Position numbers and translations under genes: made by a program
Shown here: positions 24,251 through 33,500 of the stretch, piece by piece
Layout: each line of letters opens with the position of its first letter
How positions within the stretch are numbered: the stretch's first letter is position 1
Notes under the pieces: model-generated
Database searches by the model: none
Seen by the model: the letters and a program-made list of their open reading frames with translations, nothing else
What the model was told of the DNA's origin: nothing
Origin: Scatosoma sp900555925
GTDB lineage: Bacteria; Bacillota; Clostridia; Christensenellales; Borkfalkiaceae
Direction: 5' to 3'
NCBI GenBank assembly: GCA_959603585.1
Contig: CAUGYD010000005.1
Location: 1 to 64,000, forward strand
Length of the DNA: 64,000 nucleotides

Positions 24251-26014
24251 TCATTGACTAACGCTTGTATAGTCAAACCATATTTCAAAAAAAGCTTCCG
24301 CATCTTGCATATGATTCTGAAACGTATCTTGCGCCCAATTTCCGTAAAGCCCACCACTGCTTGGATCATATATTCTACCAAGCCCAAGATAAGATGTATC
24401 TTGTCTGCTTATCCCTGTTCCATATCCAATCAGATCTAACGATGAGCCTGATTTTCTTGTTCCCCACCACCAACCTTTTTTAAAGGTATTTGTCGACAAA
24501 CCCGTTATTCCCAGTTTATTACCTAACGAAGAAGGATTTATTATGCGGTATTTATATGTGTCGCTAGTGGAATAACTTTGAAACGACAGTGTCCCTTTAA
24601 TTTTCACTATCTTTACCGACTCATTACATTCTCCTATAACTTGAAAGTACACAGTTCCCCCTATTCCTGCCATCGTCCCTAAACCTTCTTTTATAACAAT
24701 TTTCGGAATCTGAGTGTTTACAGAAATATTTCCCGTGCTATCGGACGTTACAGTTGTTATTCCTGTTCCTTTAATGAGTTTCGAATCCCTTACCGTACCA
24801 TTTTCATACAACTTTAAATATGTACTTCCATTTGACGTAGACGCATTACTTCCTCCTGTGTTTCCACCAACATATAACCGTGCTGTATAATGCGTATTGG
24901 TATCCTGAGTAACTAAAGCGCCTTGTGTTCCGTCGCGTTTCTTGTATGAGATCGTCCGTCCCGATATCGATAAACTCTTTATCGCATCTACTTCCTCATA
25001 CTTCCCGTTGTCCGATAAATATTTTTCTTTTCCTGTCCCTTCTGTTTTTATCAGTCCTTCACCTATTAGTTCATGAATTTCAAACGCTCCATGTCTAACA
25101 GCTTGCCCTGTCACTCCGTTCTTTCCTTTCGTATATTCTCCGCTCGAAAACGACCAACTTTGCCCCATATACCATCCGTTCGTTGTCGTCTGCGTAATTT
25201 CATCTTCCGTCGTTTCATAATACGTCGCCGTATATGCAGAACTCCAACCTCCGCCAAAATAGCCTTTATCGTCTCCGCCTTGGCTTCCGCCTCCGTAGCC
25301 TCCATATACTAACTTGTCCGCCGAATACCCGCCTGATATTCCTATCAAGTCATTATTGATCCAATGAGTAATTGAGTTACAGTTCGTCGTTCCGTTGGTT
25401 GTAGTGCTATACCCTACAAAATTATCTGGCGAATAATAAATTGAGGCGATTCCATTGAAACCGTTCTTCTGCCCGTTCGTATTTCTGCAGTCAGGCGTTC
25501 CACTTCCTCCTGCCGCAACCAATAATACTTCATAGTTGCTTCCCGCTTTCGTAAACTGATATCTTGTATCCGTAATCTCGAGGATTTTCTTGAATACGAA
25601 TGTTCCCCCTCCTCCTCCTCCAGTCGCTCCATCGGTTGTTCCCGAAACGTTTGCGTACATACTATCTCCGCCGCATTGTCCCACTACTACTGTAAGCTCG
25701 TCCCCAGCTTTTAATTCAAAGTCCGCTTCTATACTCGCTCCGCTTCCCGGCTCATAGCCAAGATACTTCGCATGTGCTCCGTAGCCCCCACTTGCGCCCC
25801 GAACCTTTATATGGTATCTCCCTGTTCTCGGTATAATAATTATCTGCGGTACTCCGTTTCCGCCAGTTGAACTATTCGTCAAACGAGCTTCATAGATTTC
25901 TTTTTGTACTGAAATACTATTTTCTATGTCACTCTCCAAACATATTCCTTGTTTTCCTTTTGCAATACTTTTTCCCAAACGAACATAGTTCTCTCTATTT
26001 TTTCTTCCCTGCAT
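24251..26014 (-). CDS. Phage-tail-fibre-like glycine-rich protein
   Basis: 587 residues, with a strong site (GAGGAGG) before ATG. Residues 60-300 form a glycine-rich, beta-sheet domain (GRYHIKVRGASGGYGAHAKY, GGDSMYANVSGTTDGATGGG, ELTVVVGQCGG) like the PF21722 glycine-rich adhesin tips of phage fibres. Residues 350-440 match the repeat of siphophage fibres (SLSISGRTISYKKRDGT, DTNTHYTARLYVGG, TGITTVTSDSTGNISV). The C-terminal part (about 445-587) is an uncharacterised beta domain ending in YTSVSQ. It would bind a surface ligand. No other phage structural gene is present, so it may be a surface adhesin recycled from a phage. Confidence 0.75.
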   Translation of the reverse strand: MQGRKNRENYVRLGKSIAKGKQGICLESDIENSISVQKEIYEARLTNSSTGGNGVPQIIIIPRTGRYHIKVRGASGGYGAHAKYLGYEPGSGASIEADFELKAGDELTVVVGQCGGDSMYANVSGTTDGATGGGGGGTFVFKKILEITDTRYQFTKAGSNYEVLLVAAGGSGTPDCRNTNGQKNGFNGIASIYYSPDNFVGYSTTTNGTTNCNSITHWINNDLIGISGGYSADKLVYGGYGGGSQGGDDKGYFGGGWSSAYTATYYETTEDEITQTTTNGWYMGQSWSFSSGEYTKGKNGVTGQAVRHGAFEIHELIGEGLIKTEGTGKEKYLSDNGKYEEVDAIKSLSISGRTISYKKRDGTQGALVTQDTNTHYTARLYVGGNTGGSNASTSNGSTYLKLYENGTVRDSKLIKGTGITTVTSDSTGNISVNTQIPKIVIKEGLGTMAGIGGTVYFQVIGECNESVKIVKIKGTLSFQSYSTSDTYKYRIINPSSLGNKLGITGLSTNTFKKGWWWGTRKSGSSLDLIGYGTGISRQDTSYLGLGRIYDPSSGGLYGNWAQDTFQNHMQDAEAFFEIWFDYTSVSQ

Positions 26015-26216
26015 TTCTTTCCTCCTCGTATAATAAATATATTTTATTAAAAAGTCCTTCTATGAACATCTTTTTTTATCAAATTTACGTAAAACTATTA
26101 TCAGAGATTAAAAACCTCTTCTTTTTTGACTTTTGAATTTCAATCAATCTTTATGTCCTTCCTTATTTTTTCTTAGCTTCCATAAAGCCTTCCAATTACT
26201 TTTTTCAATGCAAAAA

Positions 26217-26254
26217 GCGCACTATTATCCATTATTGACTTGATAATAGCACGC
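26217..26254 (-). terminator. Inverted repeat with T-tract on the minus strand
   Basis: GCGCACTATTATC and GATAATAGCACGC (one bulge) followed on the minus strand by GCGCTTTTTGC. It lies in the AT-rich, gene-free stretch 26015-26455 upstream of the tail-fibre-like gene and would stop minus-strand transcription entering from the right. Confidence 0.45.
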
Positions 26255-26455
26255 TCAAAATTTATCCATCGGAATTTCCTCCTTGATTCTTTTTTATTTT
26301 TTCCAACTAACCACCTTACTTATTTTGCCATACCTACCTATATCTTCCTTTCTTGCCTATATTATAACTCCACTTTTCCCTCTTGTCAATACCTTTTCAA
26401 AAAAAATGTTTTATCAATTTTTACAAAAAAATCGTAAACATTTGTTTGTTTTTAC

Positions 26456-26484
26456 TTGACTTATGGAAAAGAATGATGTATAAT
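26456..26484 (+). promoter_or_regulatory. Strong promoter of the structured RNA
   Basis: TTGACT, 17 bases, TATAAT, preceded by an AT-rich UP-like stretch. Transcription should start near 26491. Confidence 0.8.
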
Positions 26485-26490
26485 GCATTT

Positions 26491-26982
26491 ATAGCGTATA
26501 AACGCTTTATGTAAGTGCCCGTATCGGTGAAAGAAACGAAGGTTGCTGTCTGTTCCCATTGCTTTACGGAGTTTGTTACTCATCGGCTGATATGGCTTTA
26601 ACGGATTTCAACAGCGAACGAAGAATCGGTCTTTATAAGCGGCTCTTACTTACAAAAAACGGTACCCGAGCAGTCCGGTAACCGATTAATCTGCGCCTTT
26701 TTCGGCGTAACGGCAAGACAACTTTGGACTTGCCGAGGCTTGCGATGACGGGTTACAAAGAACAGCTTGCGCGTTGTGCGATGACTTGAACGAGCGTTCA
26801 ATAGCCGACCGTTTGTTGTCACTGTTTATAACAGACGACGTTCGTCGTCTACGGAAGAGTAATCTTCCGTGTGCTTTTGTTATGCTTTTTTGGCATACAA
26901 AGGCTGTTATAAGCATACCGTTTTTTGGACAATCTATCTGAATTTATGTCCATAGAAAGGTTGCTTTCTATGGACTTTTTTT
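26491..26982 (+). ncRNA. Large structured non-coding RNA, about 490 nt
   Basis: A consensus promoter and a perfect terminator (26948-26982) frame 490 bases without an ORF on the plus strand. The sequence is dense in stems: AGCGT/ACGCT (26493-26506), TGTAAG-TG-CC (26510) with GG-CTCTTA-CTTACA (26641-26654) closing an outer domain, GTTGCTGT/ACAGC-GAAC inside it, CGGCAAG/CTTGCCG (26711-26735), TTGAACG/CGTTCAA (26786-26801), AGACGACG/CGTCGTCT (26833-26850), ACGGAAGA/TCTTCCGT (26851-26870). TGCGATGAC occurs twice. Size, G+C contrast and ornate pairing recall large RNAs such as ROOL, GOLLD and HEARO, which also live on mobile elements; I cannot confirm membership of any. The MobV gene lies 230 bases downstream. 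Confidence 0.6.
26948..26982 (+). terminator. Rho-independent terminator of the structured RNA
   Basis: GTCCATAGAAAG and CTTTCTATGGAC form a perfect 12-bp stem with loop GTTG, followed by T7. Confidence 0.85.
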
Positions 26983-27126
26983 GTCTTAAAATCGGTATGC
27001 CACTATCTTATTACGAGGAGGTAAAACATGGAATTTTCTCATTATTTCGCACCGACATAGCCACTGAATTTCTAAAATTTATCTTTCATTTTTTAGGATT
27101 AAATGCCCCCTGCAAGGGCGAACGGC

Positions 27127-27165
27127 ACCAAACCGCTTTGCGGCTTTGGTATAGTGAGCTATACC
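27127..27165 (+). other. Putative oriT upstream of the MobV relaxase
   Basis: A hairpin ACCAAA...TTTGGT with an inner CCGC/GCGG is followed at once by GGTATAG-TGAG-CTATACC. The core TATAGTG(A)G/CTATAC closely resembles the pMV158 oriT, which is nicked in TAGTGTG/TTA. A ten-codon reading frame with a good AGGAGG site (27028-27060) also lies in this intergenic stretch; I do not call it a gene. Confidence 0.55.
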
Positions 27166-27236
27166 TTTTTCAAAAAAAGGTAACTAAAATAAAATCTATT
27201 TCGGAGGTTTAAATTATAGCATACATTATTTGTCAC

Positions 27237-28292
27237 ATGGAAAAATATCATCGGAGCGACATCGTCGGCATCGAACGCGAGAACGAACGCGACGAAAATT
27301 ATATCTCTAAAAGTAACCCGCAAATCCACTCAGAAAAAACTCCGTATAACTTTCATTTCATTAACCCGAAAAACAGTTATATCTCTTTCATCAATCAACG
27401 GCTCAAAGAACTTGCTCCCAAACGCAAAGTAAAAGACGACGCCGTTCTTATGTCGTCTTTCTTTGTAGGCGCAAGCCCGGAGTTTTTTGTAAATATGAGT
27501 CAAGAGGACATCGGCGCGTTCTTTTTCGAATGTACGGAATTTTTTGCCGAACGATACGGACGAGAAAACATTATCTCCGCCGTCGTTCACTTGGACGAAA
27601 CCACTCCGCACTTACATCTCAACCTGATGCCTATTCTCGAAGGCAGACCCTGCGCGAAAAAGCTATTCGACAAAAAGGCTCTCACCTCTTTACAGACGGA
27701 ATTACATAAAGAAGTCGGGAAACATTGGGGCTTGGAACGCGGACAGGAAGGAAGTACGGCGGAACATTTGGATACCGTAGCTTTCAAACTGAAAAAAATG
27801 AAGGAAGCGGCAAAAGAAGCAGAACAGAGAGCCGATACCGCTGAGGAACGTAAAATAATCGCGGAAGAAAACACTTCGGCTGCCGAACAAAGACGAGCTC
27901 TTGCGGAAGAACATACGGTTTCACTGGAACGTCAACGGGAACAGCTAACACGCGAAGTCGCTCCTCTTCAAGCTGCCGCCGATGTTCTGCAAGAATATAC
28001 AGCCGGAAAACGCAAACCGAATAAAAAGGATATTCCTATTCTTGCCGCCGAACTCGCCAAAACGAAATCCGATCTTCATTACAGTATACAAGACCAATGC
28101 GGTCTTTTCCAAGAGTTACAACAAGCGGAGAAGAAAAATGCAGAGCTTCAACAAAATGCCGATTTTCTCCGCGAATTAAAACAACTTGCTCCCGATAAAC
28201 TCAGTGAGACGATTGAAACGGTCAAGGAGAGAAAAAAGGCTAAATATACTTCTTCTCCCCTCCATTCGTCTGCCCGTCAACGGAGCAAATAA
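27237..28292 (+). CDS. mobV: MobV-family relaxase (plasmid mobilisation protein)
   Basis: 351 residues from the first ATG. The catalytic HUH motif is intact (VVHLDETTPHLHLNLMPI, residues about 117-134). The N-terminal block HMEKYHRSDIVGIERENERD matches the family, and a long coiled coil (EAEQRADTAEERKIIAEENT) fills the C-terminal half. MobV proteins nick oriT and lead the strand in conjugal transfer. Homologues normally start six or seven residues earlier with M(A/S)YIxxH: here ATA-GCA-TAC-ATT-ATT-TGT-CAC precedes the ATG, in frame, and CGGAGG sits 8 bases before that ATA (27216). True translation may therefore start at ATA or ATT, or the original ATG has mutated. Downstream is a small co-transcribed ORF. 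Confidence 0.85.
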   Translation: MEKYHRSDIVGIERENERDENYISKSNPQIHSEKTPYNFHFINPKNSYISFINQRLKELAPKRKVKDDAVLMSSFFVGASPEFFVNMSQEDIGAFFFECTEFFAERYGRENIISAVVHLDETTPHLHLNLMPILEGRPCAKKLFDKKALTSLQTELHKEVGKHWGLERGQEGSTAEHLDTVAFKLKKMKEAAKEAEQRADTAEERKIIAEENTSAAEQRRALAEEHTVSLERQREQLTREVAPLQAAADVLQEYTAGKRKPNKKDIPILAAELAKTKSDLHYSIQDQCGLFQELQQAEKKNAELQQNADFLRELKQLAPDKLSETIETVKERKKAKYTSSPLHSSARQRSK

Positions 28293-28320
28293 CAACTGAA
28301 TAATCGCTAAAAAGGAGGAA

Positions 28321-28524
28321 ATGTTATCGAATAAAATGTCAGAGGAAATCAAGGACTCGAAAACCACAGACGGAATATCCGATGCCGATATGAAGTCTTT
28401 GGCAAGAACTTTGCTCCCTATCTTACGGGAGTATCTTTTGTCGGATGAGGGGCGTAAAGACTATGACGAATGGAAGAAAAAACAAGTGAATAGAAAATTA
28501 AATAAAAAAGAAGAATCCCGTTAA
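28321..28524 (+). CDS. Small protein encoded after the MobV gene
   Basis: 67 residues from the ATG at 28321, which is only 2 bases from AAGGAGG; the second ATG (28336, MSEEIKD) has normal context but longer spacing, so the start is uncertain. Acidic then basic, helical (DADMKSLARTLLPILREYL, then DYDEWKKKQVNRKLNKKEE). Unknown family. It lies 28 bases after the relaxase and ends 126 bases before a terminator, so it is the last gene of the mobilisation operon. Confidence 0.55.
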   Translation: MLSNKMSEEIKDSKTTDGISDADMKSLARTLLPILREYLLSDEGRKDYDEWKKKQVNRKLNKKEESR

Positions 28525-28650
28525 AGAGTATAGGGAAATCCGTTGAAAAAAGGGGGATTCAGGAAACCCGCCAAATGAGCGGCATTAAAATAATTTATCT
28601 GAAAAAAATCAGGTCTTGCCGATAATGAAACAAACCTATAAAAACGGCAA

Positions 28651-28685
28651 AGGTCGGAGTCCGTAACGAACTCCGACCTATTTTT
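28651..28685 (+). terminator. Terminator of the mobilisation operon
   Basis: AGGTCGGAGT and ACTCCGACCT form a perfect 10-bp stem with a 9-base loop, followed by ATTTTTA. The 28525-28875 gap otherwise holds no gene. Confidence 0.8.
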
Positions 28686-28821
28686 ATATGGAAAACGATT
28701 TATAGCCGTCGATAGAAAAGAATAATCCATAATGAGGGCTATGCCCGACTGAAGCGATTGTTCCTCTTTGGACGCAATCGCGTCACGTCTTATTTTTGTA
28801 ATCACCCAAATCGTCTAATAT

Positions 28822-28869
28822 CAAAAATAATCCGAACGTCTTGCGAATCACAAAGATGTTCGAATTATT
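28822..28869 (-). terminator. Terminator after tRNA-Gln
   Basis: On the minus strand AATAAT-CGAAC pairs with GTTCG-ATTATT (a few mismatches) and TTTTTG follows, seven bases past the tRNA 3' end. Confidence 0.6.
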
Positions 28870-28875
28870 CCAATT

Positions 28876-28950
28876 TGGCTGGGGTAGCTGGATTCGAACC
28901 AACGAATGACGGAGTCAGAGTCCGTTGCCTTACCGCTTGGCGACACCCCA
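28876..28950 (-). tRNA. tRNA-Gln (anticodon CTG)
   Basis: Minus strand: acceptor strand TGGGGTG at the 5' end, D arm with CCAAGCGGTAAGG, anticodon stem ACGGA-CTCTGAC-TCCGT (loop CTCTGAC, anticodon CTG reading CAG glutamine codons), T arm GTTGG-TTCGAATC-CAGC, acceptor 3' strand and encoded CCA (TACCCCAGCCA). All arms fold. Its 3' end faces the accessory island, as expected for an integration site. It has its own promoter at 28976-29004. Confidence 0.93.
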
Positions 28951-28975
28951 ATATGAATTTGTTTTTACTTGCGTT

Positions 28976-29004
28976 ATTTTATCAAACTTTTTCGTTTTTG
29001 GCAA
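28976..29004 (-). promoter_or_regulatory. Promoter of tRNA-Gln
   Basis: On the minus strand TTGCCA and TAAAAT are separated by 17 bases, about 25 bases upstream of the tRNA 5' end. Confidence 0.6.
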
Positions 29005-29214
29005 GCGTTTTCAAGGCCCTTTTTTAACTTTTTTTCAAATTCGACAAAAAAGTTGAATTTAACCTCTTTTTTTATCTTTTTTGCCCGTTATAATAGAAAG
29101 CGAAAACGTGAAAGTATAAAGTCATCCTATTTATATTTTCCTCTATCCAAAAACCACTCTGCAGTTTTATAACAGGCAGAATGAATAGATCTAATTTAGC
29201 GTTCGGAGGTTTTT

Positions 29215-29802
29215 ATGTTACTTAGCGAAATCGTAGGCAAAAACGTCTATTCGGGAAAAGCTCTTCGGGGGATATGCCGCGGAGTCTGTCTTTCCTTAAA
29301 ATCCCGCGCGGTCAAATATCTTCTTTGCAGCCGCGAACCCGCACAAAACGATTATACGGAATTTTCCGTAGGAGTTAGCTGTATCGGCGATGTCGACGAC
29401 TGTGTACGATTAAAAAGGTTACGTACAGCAATTCCGAAAAATTGCGTTCGCTTCTTTACCGGACGTCCCGTCTATTCCGAAGAAGGCATGTATCTCGGCG
29501 TTACGGCCGATCTCGTCATGGAGAATTTCACAGCCATGAAATTAATCACCGATACGGGAAAAACTTATTCCGCCGCCTCCATTGCAGCTTTGGGCGATGC
29601 GGTGATTCTCAAAAAAGGTCCCGTATTTCCGCTCGGAGCAAAAGTAAATTCCGATATTCCCGCAAAGCCCGACAAGATTCCCGCCGGCGCCTTAATTACG
29701 AGAGGCACTTTAAGGGCCGCAATCGCGTCAGGACAGCTGATTCGTCTCACCCTCGACGTCCTGCCCGCCCCCGAAGAAAAATGCTTTATACAGTCCTTAT
29801 AA
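29215..29802 (+). CDS. PRC-barrel-like protein
   Basis: 195 residues, AGGAGG-like site (CGGAGG) 5 bases before ATG. The start (MLLSEIVGKNVYSGKALRGI) resembles a PRC-barrel: small beta-barrel domains found in ribosome maturation factor RimM and in sporulation proteins of the YlmC/YmxH type. A second similar unit begins near residue 85 (GRPVYSEEGMYLGVTADLVM), so two barrels are likely. A long C-terminal part (SDIPAKPDKIPAGALITRGT) follows. Function unknown. It converges with the membrane protein gene, the two stops overlapping by six bases. Confidence 0.6.
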   Translation: MLLSEIVGKNVYSGKALRGICRGVCLSLKSRAVKYLLCSREPAQNDYTEFSVGVSCIGDVDDCVRLKRLRTAIPKNCVRFFTGRPVYSEEGMYLGVTADLVMENFTAMKLITDTGKTYSAASIAALGDAVILKKGPVFPLGAKVNSDIPAKPDKIPAGALITRGTLRAAIASGQLIRLTLDVLPAPEEKCFIQSL

Positions 29803-30444
29803 CGAATATTTTGCAGTCATCTTCAAAATGGCGGAAAGGCAATCGTTCAGATCCCTTATTTCTTTTGCCGTAAGCCGTTCTTTCGTAGCATAAAGCGTAA
29901 TCAAACGGGAAATTTCTTCCGTTTCCAAACGGTCTCCGGCCGAAAGAGGCGCCGCTTTGAGTTTTGTCAGCATGTCCCGAACATGATTGAGGCGTAGTTT
30001 GCCGTCCTCCAAATTATATTCCCGTTCGTTTACGGCTTCCTCCTCGACGCGCAGAGAACCATTCAGACGGTCGCGGACGAAAGAATTTTCCCTATCCGGC
30101 AAAGTAAAGACGGCTTTTCGGCGCTCTTGAACCAATTTTTCTTTTTTTGCGCGTTTTTCGGTTTTCCATTTTAACGAAACAGACAATAACAGATAAACAA
30201 AGGAACCGAGCGTCACCAAAATCAATCCGTATATCGCCGTATCCATATCGGAAAAATTCGGAGATACCAAAGCGGGAAGAAAAGTACATCCGCTCGTAAA
30301 GAGCGCAAGCGCTGTGAAAGTTTTCCCCTTCCCGCAGAAAAAAGCGATAATTCCGTCCAAAACCAACAAGGAAATGCCTGCAATCATGAAAATTTCCGGG
30401 CGAACCCCGTCGAATGTTCCCTCCAAAAAGGCAAATACGCGCAT
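29797..30444 (-). CDS. Membrane protein of unknown function
   Basis: 215 residues from ATG 30444 (a TTG one codon earlier is ignored). Three membrane segments in the first 110 residues (IFMIAGISLLVLDGIIAFFC, FTALALFTSGCTFLPALV, AIYGLILVTLGSFVYLLLSV) are followed by a basic stretch (KWKTEKRAKKEKLVQERRK) and a soluble helical domain (RLETEEISRLITLYATKERL). No family recognised. It probably sits in the cytoplasmic membrane with the C-terminus inside. Near its start lies a GTGCTCTTT repeat (30446-30454 and 30491-30499). Confidence 0.6.
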   Translation of the reverse strand: MRVFAFLEGTFDGVRPEIFMIAGISLLVLDGIIAFFCGKGKTFTALALFTSGCTFLPALVSPNFSDMDTAIYGLILVTLGSFVYLLLSVSLKWKTEKRAKKEKLVQERRKAVFTLPDRENSFVRDRLNGSLRVEEEAVNEREYNLEDGKLRLNHVRDMLTKLKAAPLSAGDRLETEEISRLITLYATKERLTAKEIRDLNDCLSAILKMTAKYSL

Positions 30445-30589
30445 CAAAGAGCACCTCTCAATCGTTTTTTGAAATTATAGTCCGATCGGGAGTGCTCTTT
30501 TTTTATATTTTTGCCGAAAGATTTCTTTTTTTGTCGAAACGAGGCGCAAGATATACGAAAGGAAAGAGAAATTGTCCCAAATGCCTCGT

Positions 30590-33500
30590 TTAATCCGCCT
30601 CCGTTTCAAAACCCCGATAAATGTTCACAAACGAGCAACGGATCTTTTCAGGCGCAATCCGTAAAATTTTAGAAACCGCCTTTTTATACAATTTCAACTG
30701 CGGGGCGTAATGCGTCCGAAGCGTCTCGGCATCCTTAGTCGAATACTTATAATCGACGATACGCGCTTCCCCCGAAGTAGAAACCGCCAAAAGGTCGATA
30801 GCGCCCTGAAAAAGAATTTCTTCCCCGCAGTCGTCGGAAATTTTCTCTTTCAGAACTTCCCGCGCGGGCATAGAGACCAAAAATTTCTGTTCCCGATAAA
30901 GTTTCATATCGGACAGGGAAGAAAATACGGGATTGGAAAGAATTTCCGAAATCTTTTCTTTTCTCAGCAAAGCGATTTGCTCCACGGCGAGCAATTTTTT
31001 CTCTTTCATGCGCGCAAGTTCCCTTTCCGCTATTTCCGACGTCGTCGCGGACGTCCCGTATAAAAGGGAAAAGTCGAAATGTTCCAAAAACGCGTGATAA
31101 GCTATTCCCGACAATCTCCACGAATCCCCTTTTCCGCCTTCGTCCTCCTCGAACAAAACAGGCACGGAAAAATATTCCCGGGCATATTCCCTCGGCTTCT
31201 CCGTATCCGAGCTTTCCAGCAATGCCGTCGCGGAACTTTTTACGGGGATGTCTGTTTCGTCGGAAAAGGGATACTTCCAGGAAAACGCGCGCACGATTTC
31301 TTCCGAAAGTTCCTCGTCGGGACGGCTCACGAGTGCAGTTCTTTCCTGATAGGGAAGCTCGAACGGCTTTTCGTCCGAGATATATTTCTCCCAAACGGAA
31401 AAATCCACAAAATCGGCAAACGACTTTGCATAGCGGACGTCGGGTGTCGGAGAACGCCCCGTAAAAAGCATATGAAGACTGTATTTTGCCCGCGTCATGG
31501 CGACGTAAAAGAGGTTGAGCTCGTCCTTGATGCTGTCCTCCTGTCCCCTTTTTTCGGCAAGTTTCCTTAAAAGCGTCCCCGACACCGTCATATTTTCCTT
31601 TCGGTAGCATTTGGGCGCAAGGGCAAACTCCTCGTCGAGAAGCACCTCGTCCCTGTCCGCTCCGTGAAAGGATGCGCTCAGATCGTCGAGAATGACGACG
31701 GGATATTCCAAGCCTTTGGAGGCGTGCATCGTCAATACGCGGACCGCGTTTTCCCCGCCGTTTTCGCTGTATTCGATACAATTTCCGAGCGCGCGAAGCC
31801 TGTCGAGAAATTCATGTACGGAAAGCGGCTCGGGATTGAGCGTCTCTTCGATAAATCGATGGATTCTTTTCAGGCAGCCCACGCCGTTGTCCCGAGACAA
31901 AAGCCGTGCCTCCATGTGCGTATCGGAAAGAATTTTTGACAGGATCTCCCCCGCGTCCGCCACGGCGGCCAAACGGCGAAGCGCTGCCAGATAAGCGTAA
32001 AACTTATTCAGTTTATGCGCGACGATATCCCCCTTTTCCGCCGAATACTTCTTGCAGCAATTTCGGAAAAATCTTTCCTCGGGATAGGCGAGGCGAATTT
32101 TTGAAAGGTCTTCCGCGATGAGGTCGCCCATGGAAGAAAGCAGCGCCGAACAGAGCGGAATATCCTGTTCCGCGTTATCAATGAGGCTTAAAATATCATA
32201 AAGGGCCTTAACTTCGGGATAATCGCAGATATTGACGGCAGCCGAGGCCGTAACGGGAATTCCCTCCTCGGAAAGCGCGGAGATCACTTCGGTAATCCTT
32301 CCGTTTTTCTTTCTCGAAAGAACGGCGATATCCGAATATTCCACCCGCTTGAACACGCCCTCGTCCGCGTCGAACCAACGCGCGTTCCGTTCGCTTTCGA
32401 TGATGTGGCGAATTTGTTTCGCATAGGCGGAGGCCTTGGCTCTCTCCTTCAAATATCCCGCCTCCACGGAATAAATTCCCCGCTTCTCCTGTTCTTTTTT
32501 CTCCTTCTCCTTGGATAATATATGAATCTGTACCCTACCGCTGCCCGACGCATACCTGCCCCCGCGCTCCATGAACGAACCGCCGGCGTAATCGACGTCG
32601 GAATTCTCTTTCGTCATGGCGAGAAGAAACTGAGCGTTCACGGCTTCGAGGACGGCGTCCGCACTTCGGAAGTTTCGGGTAAGATAGAGCGAAGAAGCTC
32701 CCTCTTCCGCTTCAAAGCGGCTTTGTTTTTCGGCAAAAAAGACCGATTTGCTGCCCCGAAAGCCATAAATCGACTGTTTGATATCCCCGACGAGAAAAAC
32801 ATTCTCTCCGCCCACGGCGGAAAGGATTCTCTCCTGTACGGGATTGACGTCCTGATATTCGTCCACGAATACATGGCGGTATTTCTGTTTGATCTCTTCC
32901 GCCACCGCGGGCACGGACAAGAGTTCCAAGGCGATATGTTCGAGGTCGTTATAATCGAGCAGTCCTCTCTCCCTTTTCAGTTCTCCGTATTTTTCGTCGA
33001 AGCGCAAGAGATATTCCGTCAGGCTCTCCGCGATTTTTCCCGACGAGAGATATGCAGCGAGCTCTTCCTCCCGAGACAGCACTTCCGCGTTTTCGGAAAA
33101 GATTCCCTTCACCTTGTCTCTGATTTCCGCCAGAGCGGCGATATGGGAGGAAATCTCCTCCGTATCGTCCTTCTTGGCCCGTTCCTTCGCGGAAAATCCA
33201 GGGCAGGGAAGCGCGCAGGCCAAAAAATAATCGGACGCGGATAAAAGCGCCGAAAGCGCCGACAAGACCTCCTCCGCATTGTTTTTTGATTTTTCACGGC
33301 CGATATCTTCGAAATAAGTTTTTTCCCGCTCCGCGCGCGAGGCGTAATACATGCACTTTTCCTTTAATTTTGAAAACAGCCTTTCGACGATGAGGTTAAA
33401 TTTTTCCTCGGTAAAGGCCGCATTTTCCGTCAGAAAAGTCCTATAATCCGCGCGCATGCGCAGCGCGGAATAGGTGTCGAACAAAATCCCGCGCAGACGG

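Noticed and set aside
26686..26916. Minus-strand frame of 76 codons inside the structured RNA
   Set aside because: No ribosome binding site, biased composition, and the strand opposite a strong promoter; it arises from paired stems.
30446..30499. Repeat AAAGAGCAC / GTGCTCTTT as a terminator
   Set aside because: The 36-base loop and its place over the ribosome binding site of the membrane protein gene make a terminator unlikely.
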